Shown here: in pieces, positions 6,783 to 10,305 of the stretch
Layout of the letters: each line of letters begins with the position of its first letter
Numbering within the stretch: the stretch's first letter is position 1
Source of the DNA: Salinisphaera sp. UBA6602
GTDB lineage: Bacteria > Pseudomonadota > Gammaproteobacteria > Nevskiales > Salinisphaeraceae
Assembly: GCA_002433465.1 (NCBI GenBank)
Contig: DJIE01000193.1
Coordinates: 12,878 to 23,182, forward strand
Direction of reading: 5' to 3'
DNA length: 10,305 nt
Position numbers and translations under genes: made by a program
The notes under the pieces: generated by a model
What the model was told of the DNA's origin: nothing
What the model saw: only the letters and a program-made list of their open reading frames with translations
Database searches by the model: none

Positions 6783-7430
6783 CTAGCCGCGGCGTCTGCC
6801 GGCGGTGTCGTCGTCCGTGCCGCGCGACGCCGTGCTCTGCTGGAACTGCACCGCCATCGTGAGCGCACTCTCGCAAAACGCCATGACCCGCTCGAAATCG
6901 GCCTGGGGCAGCTGGCGCGCGGCTTCGTTGCCGCGATAAATATTCATCCACTGGCGATCGCGTTCGACCATGCCGGGCAACCGGCCCACGCCCCAGTCCT
7001 CGGCCAGAGCCCACAGACGCGGGTTGAAACCACGCACCAGCTGGATGAGAAACGGAATCGGATCGTTGCGGGCCAGCAGCGATGTCAGGCGCAGGATGAG
7101 ATCGAACGACACCGTCGCCGAGCCCTGCTCCATGGCCTGGAGCACGGTCTTGTCCTCGACGTCCAAAGCGTTGGCGAGTTCGTCGAGCGACAGCCCCGCG
7201 GTCTGGCGGGCATCCTGAATCGCCTCGCCGGCGCGTTTCATCCAGGCGCGCTGCTCGTCGGACAACAGCCGCCGCTGGGCGCGATCGAGAATGATGGTGC
7301 GCCCGATATCCAGCGTCAGCCCGCCCACGCGGCGGGTGAGCGCGCCCAGCGCCTTCTTCGACAGGCTGCCGCTGAGGCTCGCGAACTGCCCCAACAGATT
7401 GCTGCGTGCGCTTTCGCCTTTGTCTGCCAT
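6783..7430 (-). CDS. XRE-type helix-turn-helix regulator
   Basis: A 215-residue protein with a central XRE/Cro-type DNA-binding domain at about 65-125: AGEAIQDARQTAGLSLDEL, then ANALDVEDKTVLQAMEQG and the closing helix SFDLILRLTSLLARNDP. The scaffold helices and the Q/E-G turn are all present, so DNA binding is likely intact. Basic, Gly-rich N-terminal sequence (1-60) and a C-terminal region with FNPRLWALAEDWGVGRL and RDRQWMNIYRGNEAAR surround it; the C-terminal part looks conserved in style but I cannot assign it to a ligand-binding family. No Shine-Dalgarno is visible at ATG 7430. It follows the UdgX gene by 160 bp on the same strand. That gap holds a 15-bp inverted repeat 41 bp upstream of the start, consistent with autoregulation. 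Confidence 0.8.
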   Translation of the reverse strand: MADKGESARSNLLGQFASLSGSLSKKALGALTRRVGGLTLDIGRTIILDRAQRRLLSDEQRAWMKRAGEAIQDARQTAGLSLDELANALDVEDKTVLQAMEQGSATVSFDLILRLTSLLARNDPIPFLIQLVRGFNPRLWALAEDWGVGRLPGMVERDRQWMNIYRGNEAARQLPQADFERVMAFCESALTMAVQFQQSTASRGTDDDTAGRRRG

Positions 7431-7590
7431 ACGATTCGACCATCCGCGGCTGTATTGCAGCGCTGATCATGCACGCCCGGCGTGCGGTGCGCGAGTCGAA
7501 GCGAGCGCGTTGTCGATTCATCGGGCAAAGCGGTCGAGCTAATCGAGGTTTCGAGCCCACTACGAAAACGCCGGACTTTCGATCCTCGAA
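7431..7590 (-). other. Intergenic region upstream of the HTH gene, rich in symmetric motifs
   Basis: This 160-bp gap contains a 7+1+7 inverted repeat (7471-7485), the 13-bp inverted repeat TTCGA-TCC-TCGAA (7578-7590) directly after the UdgX stop codon, and eight copies of TCGA between 7436 and 7589. Three copies of TCGAG start at 7534, 7543 and 7551, near one helical turn apart. I see no clear sigma-70 promoter and no tRNA. Confidence 0.5.
7471..7485. promoter_or_regulatory. Candidate operator, perfect 15-bp inverted repeat
   Basis: GCACGCC-C-GGCGTGC is a perfect 7-bp inverted repeat around a single central base, 41 bp upstream of the HTH start codon. Size and symmetry fit a dimeric XRE-type operator. 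Binding by the adjacent regulator is inferred from position only. Confidence 0.4.
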
Positions 7591-9084
7591 TCAGACCCAA
7601 TCGACGGCTTTTGCCAGATCGGCAACGAAACGCGCGTATTCGCTATGGTTCGCCGCAGCCGCGCCGCGGCGCAGCAGATAGGACGGATGCACGGTCAGCA
7701 GATAGCGCCGACCGTCGTGGTCGATGAACCGGCCGCGATCACGGCTGACGCGCACGTCGGCACCGAGCAGCGAGCGCCCGGCGGTGGCGCCCAGGCAAAT
7801 CACGAGCTCCGGCGCCACCAGGCCGATCTCGGTGTCCAGCCAGGGGCGACAGGCCATGACTTCGGTTTCACTCGGGGTGGCATGCAGGCGCGTCTTGCCG
7901 CGTGGACTGAATTTGAAATGTTTGACGGCGTTGGTCAGATACACCCGCTCCCGCGCGATCCCGGCCGCTGCCAGCGCGCGATCGAGCAGCTGGCCGGCCG
8001 GGCCGACGAACGGCCGGCCGGCAAGATCTTCGCGATCGCCGGGCTGTTCGCCTACGAGCATCACGCGCGCCTGGGCCGGGCCTTCCCCGAACACGGTCTG
8101 GGTGGCGGGCTGCCAGAGCGGGCAGCTGCGACAGGTCGTCGCCTGCAGGGCGAGGCGCTCCAGCGAGGCGGGCGCGCTGGCTTCAACCGCCGCGGCATTG
8201 TCGGCGTCCGGGCTTGCCGGGCGCGGCCCGCAGCGCAGTTCGTCGCTGTGCCTGCGGTTGGCCTCCATGGCCTGCACGCGCCGGTCCGCATCGCGCAGAA
8301 GCGATGGAATGAGATGCGCCTCGGGCATGTTCTTCCAGTACTTCTGCGGCATTTCCGACTGCATCGCGCGAATCTTGACCCGGGCGGGGTTGAATATGCT
8401 GCGGTAATAGGTCTGCCAGGCAGCCTCCAGCCGATCGCCCTCGGGCGCGGCCGACTTGTCGGTGCCCGGCGAAAACCAGACATCGCCCTCGCCTTCCCAG
8501 TGCGCGCAGCCGAACGGGGTGAGAATTGACCAGCGCATGTTGGCGAATCGGCGTTTGAAAAAGCCGCTGACGTACTCGACGATGAAATGCTCGGGCTCGA
8601 ACCAGGCGACATAGCGCGGCTCGGCATCGGCAGCGCCCGGCTCATCGACTTCGCGAAAACGAACGAACGCCTTCATCTTGTGCACGTCGCGCCGTACGGC
8701 CTTGGCATAGGCCCTGAGGCGCACCACGTCGCGATCGCCGCTGAGCTGCAACAGATGGCGTTCGCCGTGGGTCAGCCGCCACAGCAGCCGATACAAAAGC
8801 GCCCAGCGATCGTCGTCAACATGGCAGGCCACCGCGCGGGCCTGGTCGACGAAGGCCCTGGGCACCCGCCCCGCCGGCCGCGCTGCCGGCTTGTCGGCAG
8901 GCACCGAGACTTTCGTATCCTGTGATTCCGCGCTCGGCTGCCACCAGACGCGCTCCGGCGGCATATCGTCGGCCAGCAGCTGGCGAGCCCGGCCCTGCCA
9001 GCCGGCGAAATCCGGCGAGAACCTCGCCACCACCTGATCATCGGCGGTCGAGGCGGAATCGAATAGCGAAACCTGGAAACTCAT
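7591..9084 (-). CDS. udgX: DUF4130-UdgX fusion, uracil-DNA glycosylase that crosslinks DNA
   Basis: A 497-residue two-domain DNA repair protein. Residues about 15-280 form the DUF4130 domain (TIGR03915 family, as I recall), with WALLYRLLWRLTHG, KMKAFVRFRE, FEPEHFIVEYVSGFFKRRFA and QKYWKNMPEA as visible blocks; its activity is unknown. Residues about 305-497 are a UdgX-type uracil-DNA glycosylase. Fe-S cluster Cys are C318 and C321 (CRSCPLW) and C412 (ACRPW); the fourth ligand may be H389 (NAVKHFKF), where family 4 has Cys. Motif 1 is GEQPGDREDLAGRPFVGPAG (345-364). The R-loop reads RGKTRLHATP with H401, the residue that in studied UdgX attacks C1' after uracil excision and leaves the enzyme covalently on DNA. 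TVHPSYLLR (464-472) is the second catalytic block. The N-terminal MSFQVSLF precedes the domain. Its ATG touches the TAG of the radical SAM gene and lacks a Shine-Dalgarno. Confidence 0.93.
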   Translation of the reverse strand: MSFQVSLFDSASTADDQVVARFSPDFAGWQGRARQLLADDMPPERVWWQPSAESQDTKVSVPADKPAARPAGRVPRAFVDQARAVACHVDDDRWALLYRLLWRLTHGERHLLQLSGDRDVVRLRAYAKAVRRDVHKMKAFVRFREVDEPGAADAEPRYVAWFEPEHFIVEYVSGFFKRRFANMRWSILTPFGCAHWEGEGDVWFSPGTDKSAAPEGDRLEAAWQTYYRSIFNPARVKIRAMQSEMPQKYWKNMPEAHLIPSLLRDADRRVQAMEANRRHSDELRCGPRPASPDADNAAAVEASAPASLERLALQATTCRSCPLWQPATQTVFGEGPAQARVMLVGEQPGDREDLAGRPFVGPAGQLLDRALAAAGIARERVYLTNAVKHFKFSPRGKTRLHATPSETEVMACRPWLDTEIGLVAPELVICLGATAGRSLLGADVRVSRDRGRFIDHDGRRYLLTVHPSYLLRRGAAAANHSEYARFVADLAKAVDWV

Positions 9085-10305
9085 CTAGAAATCGAAGGCC
9101 TGTTGCGCGGCGCGTGCGGGCACAAAGCGGGCCCGCAGCACGGCACTGGGCGCTTCGGACAGGGCCGGGCGGTGATTGGCGCAAACCACGAACGGCATGG
9201 CTTTCTTGACGCTGGCCTTCAATGCCACGAGATCTTCAAGACGTATCTTCTGCCAGCGTCGAATCTTGAGCAGCTTTTGTACCGATTTGACGCCGAGGCC
9301 GGGTACTCGCAGTAGCTGTTCGCGTGGGGCCCGGTTGAGATCCACCGGAAAATAACCGCGGTTGCGCAACGCCCAGGCCAGCTTCGGATCGACATCGAGA
9401 TCGAGCATGCCTGCGGCCGCCAGATCGTCACTGCCGGCCGTTATTTCGTCGTGGCCATAACCATAGAAGCGGATCAGCCAGTCCGACTGGTACAGCCGGT
9501 GTTCGCGCATGAGCGGCGTACGCCGGGCCGGCAGCTTGGCCGAGGCATCGGCAATAGGCGAAAAGGCAGAGAAATACACCCGCTTGAGCTTGTAGGCGGA
9601 GTACAGATTCGCCGTGGTGGACAGGATCTGGGCATCGGTGGACGGCTCGGCACCCACGATCATCTGCGTGGACTGACCGGCGGGCGCGAATCGGGGCGCG
9701 GCGACTCGCCGCGGCGACAGACTCGACGTTCGACGCGCCTCGCGCCGGCTGTCGGCATATTCGTCCTGGCGCGCCCGGATACGCGCCATCGACAGCTTGA
9801 TGGTTCGATGATCCTTTTCCGGCGCGAGATCGGCAAGCGCGATCCGCGTGGGCAATTCGACGTTGATCGACAGCCGGTCGGCATAGGTGCCAGCATCGGC
9901 GAGCAGCTGGCCGTCGGCGTCCGGAATGGTCTTGAGGTGGATATAGCCACGAAAATCGTGGTCGATACGCAGCCGGCGCGCGACTTCCACCAGCTGGCCC
10001 ATGGTGTAGTCCGGGCTCTGGATCACCCCCGAACTCAGGAACAGGCCTTCGATATAGTTGCGCTTGTAGAAGTCCAGCGTCAGGCGCACCACTTCGTCGA
10101 CCGTGAAGCGCGCCCGTGCCACATTCGACGAATTACGATTGATGCAGTAGCTGCACTCGTAGACGCAGAAATTGGTCAGCAGGATCTTGAGCAACGAAAT
10201 ACAACGCCCGTCCGGCGCATAGGCATGGCAGATGCCCGAGCCTTCGCTCGAACCAACGCCCTTGCCGTCCAGCGAGTGTCTCCGGCGGGTGCCACTCGAC
10301 GCACA
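9085..10305 (-). CDS. Radical SAM protein linked to UdgX (partial, start outside window)
   Basis: Putative DNA modification or repair radical SAM enzyme (TIGR03916 family, as I recall), cut at the right edge. The frame is open to the last base, so 406 residues are visible and roughly 20 are missing. The TTG at 10194 is internal, not the start: 37 family-like residues lie before it, including CASSG and GICHAYAPDGRC. Counting from the window edge, Cys at 1, 26 and 35 precede the radical SAM cluster C47-x3-C51-x2-C54 (FCVYECSYC). Next come GLFLSSGVIQSPDYT, GYIHLKTIPDAD and FAPAGQSTQMIVGA. A helix-hairpin-helix (VPGLGVKSVQKLL, about 334-346) suggests DNA binding. The C-terminus is QQAFDF. The stop TAG abuts the UdgX ATG. 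The three upstream Cys might bind a second cluster, which is inference. The substrate and product are unknown. Confidence 0.92.
   Translation of the reverse strand, partial: CASSGTRRRHSLDGKGVGSSEGSGICHAYAPDGRCISLLKILLTNFCVYECSYCINRNSSNVARARFTVDEVVRLTLDFYKRNYIEGLFLSSGVIQSPDYTMGQLVEVARRLRIDHDFRGYIHLKTIPDADGQLLADAGTYADRLSINVELPTRIALADLAPEKDHRTIKLSMARIRARQDEYADSRREARRTSSLSPRRVAAPRFAPAGQSTQMIVGAEPSTDAQILSTTANLYSAYKLKRVYFSAFSPIADASAKLPARRTPLMREHRLYQSDWLIRFYGYGHDEITAGSDDLAAAGMLDLDVDPKLAWALRNRGYFPVDLNRAPREQLLRVPGLGVKSVQKLLKIRRWQKIRLEDLVALKASVKKAMPFVVCANHRPALSEAPSAVLRARFVPARAAQQAFDF

Noticed and set aside
6742..7560. Minus-strand ORF (272 codons) overlapping the HTH gene
   Set aside because: It is another frame of the same strand. 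The HTH frame carries a coherent XRE domain, while this one is low-complexity Arg- and Ala-rich sequence.
7531..7575. tRNA-like GGTTTCGAGCCC resembling a T-loop
   Set aside because: The flanking bases do not form a T-stem, acceptor stem or anticodon arm. It belongs to the TCGA cluster.
7645..8529. Plus-strand ORF (294 codons) antisense to the UdgX gene
   Set aside because: Shadow of the UdgX coding frame, with no domain recognisable.
10192..10194. TTG as the start codon of the radical SAM gene
   Set aside because: The 37 codons upstream remain open and match the family's N-terminal style (CASSG, GICHAYAPDGRC), so this TTG is an internal Leu.
1..10305. Mobile element, prophage or CRISPR signature
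   Set aside because: No transposase, integrase, long terminal inverted repeat or regularly spaced direct repeat is visible, and codon use is uniform across the genes.

Overview
The window is GC-rich DNA with compact, mostly abutting genes. It encodes proteins typical of a Gram-negative proteobacterium: a lipid A hydroxylase of the LpxO type, a predicted lipoprotein and two MscS-type channels. A high-GC gammaproteobacterium is likely. A Salinisphaera-like halophile is my impression only and cannot be proved from this sequence. I see no insertion sequence, phage gene, CRISPR array, rRNA or tRNA, and codon use looks uniform.

Layout, left to right. Positions 105-1376 (+) encode an MscS/MscK-type mechanosensitive channel. 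A GC-rich hairpin separates it from a convergent two-gene minus-strand unit: a lipid-anchored alkaline-phosphatase-superfamily phosphodiesterase (3414-1678) and a small DUF3253 protein (1675-1406), with stop and start only 2 nt apart. A 262-bp divergent intergenic region then leads to an LpxO-like Fe(II)/2-oxoglutarate hydroxylase (3677-4657, +). A 286-bp structured gap precedes a second, distantly related MscS-type channel (4944-6041, +). The left 6 kb is therefore largely an envelope and osmotic-stress neighbourhood.

From 6042 to the right edge every gene is on the minus strand. In transcription order, starting at the right edge, these are a radical SAM protein with a C-terminal helix-hairpin-helix (cut by the window end), a fused DUF4130/UdgX-type uracil-DNA glycosylase, an XRE-type HTH regulator, and a FrnE-like DsbA-family oxidoreductase. 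The radical SAM stop codon and the UdgX start codon touch (TAGATG), so the two should be translationally coupled.

The most interesting system is this radical SAM plus DUF4130-UdgX pair. The UdgX half keeps the His in the R-loop that, in characterised UdgX, attacks the abasic sugar and crosslinks the enzyme to DNA. The chemistry of the radical SAM partner and of the DUF4130 domain is, as far as I know, undescribed. UdgX also carries an N-terminal QVSLF peptide that matches the sliding-clamp-binding consensus. The 160-bp gap between this pair and the HTH gene holds a perfect 7+1+7 inverted repeat and an unusual cluster of TCGA tetranucleotides, which are candidate operators for the HTH protein.
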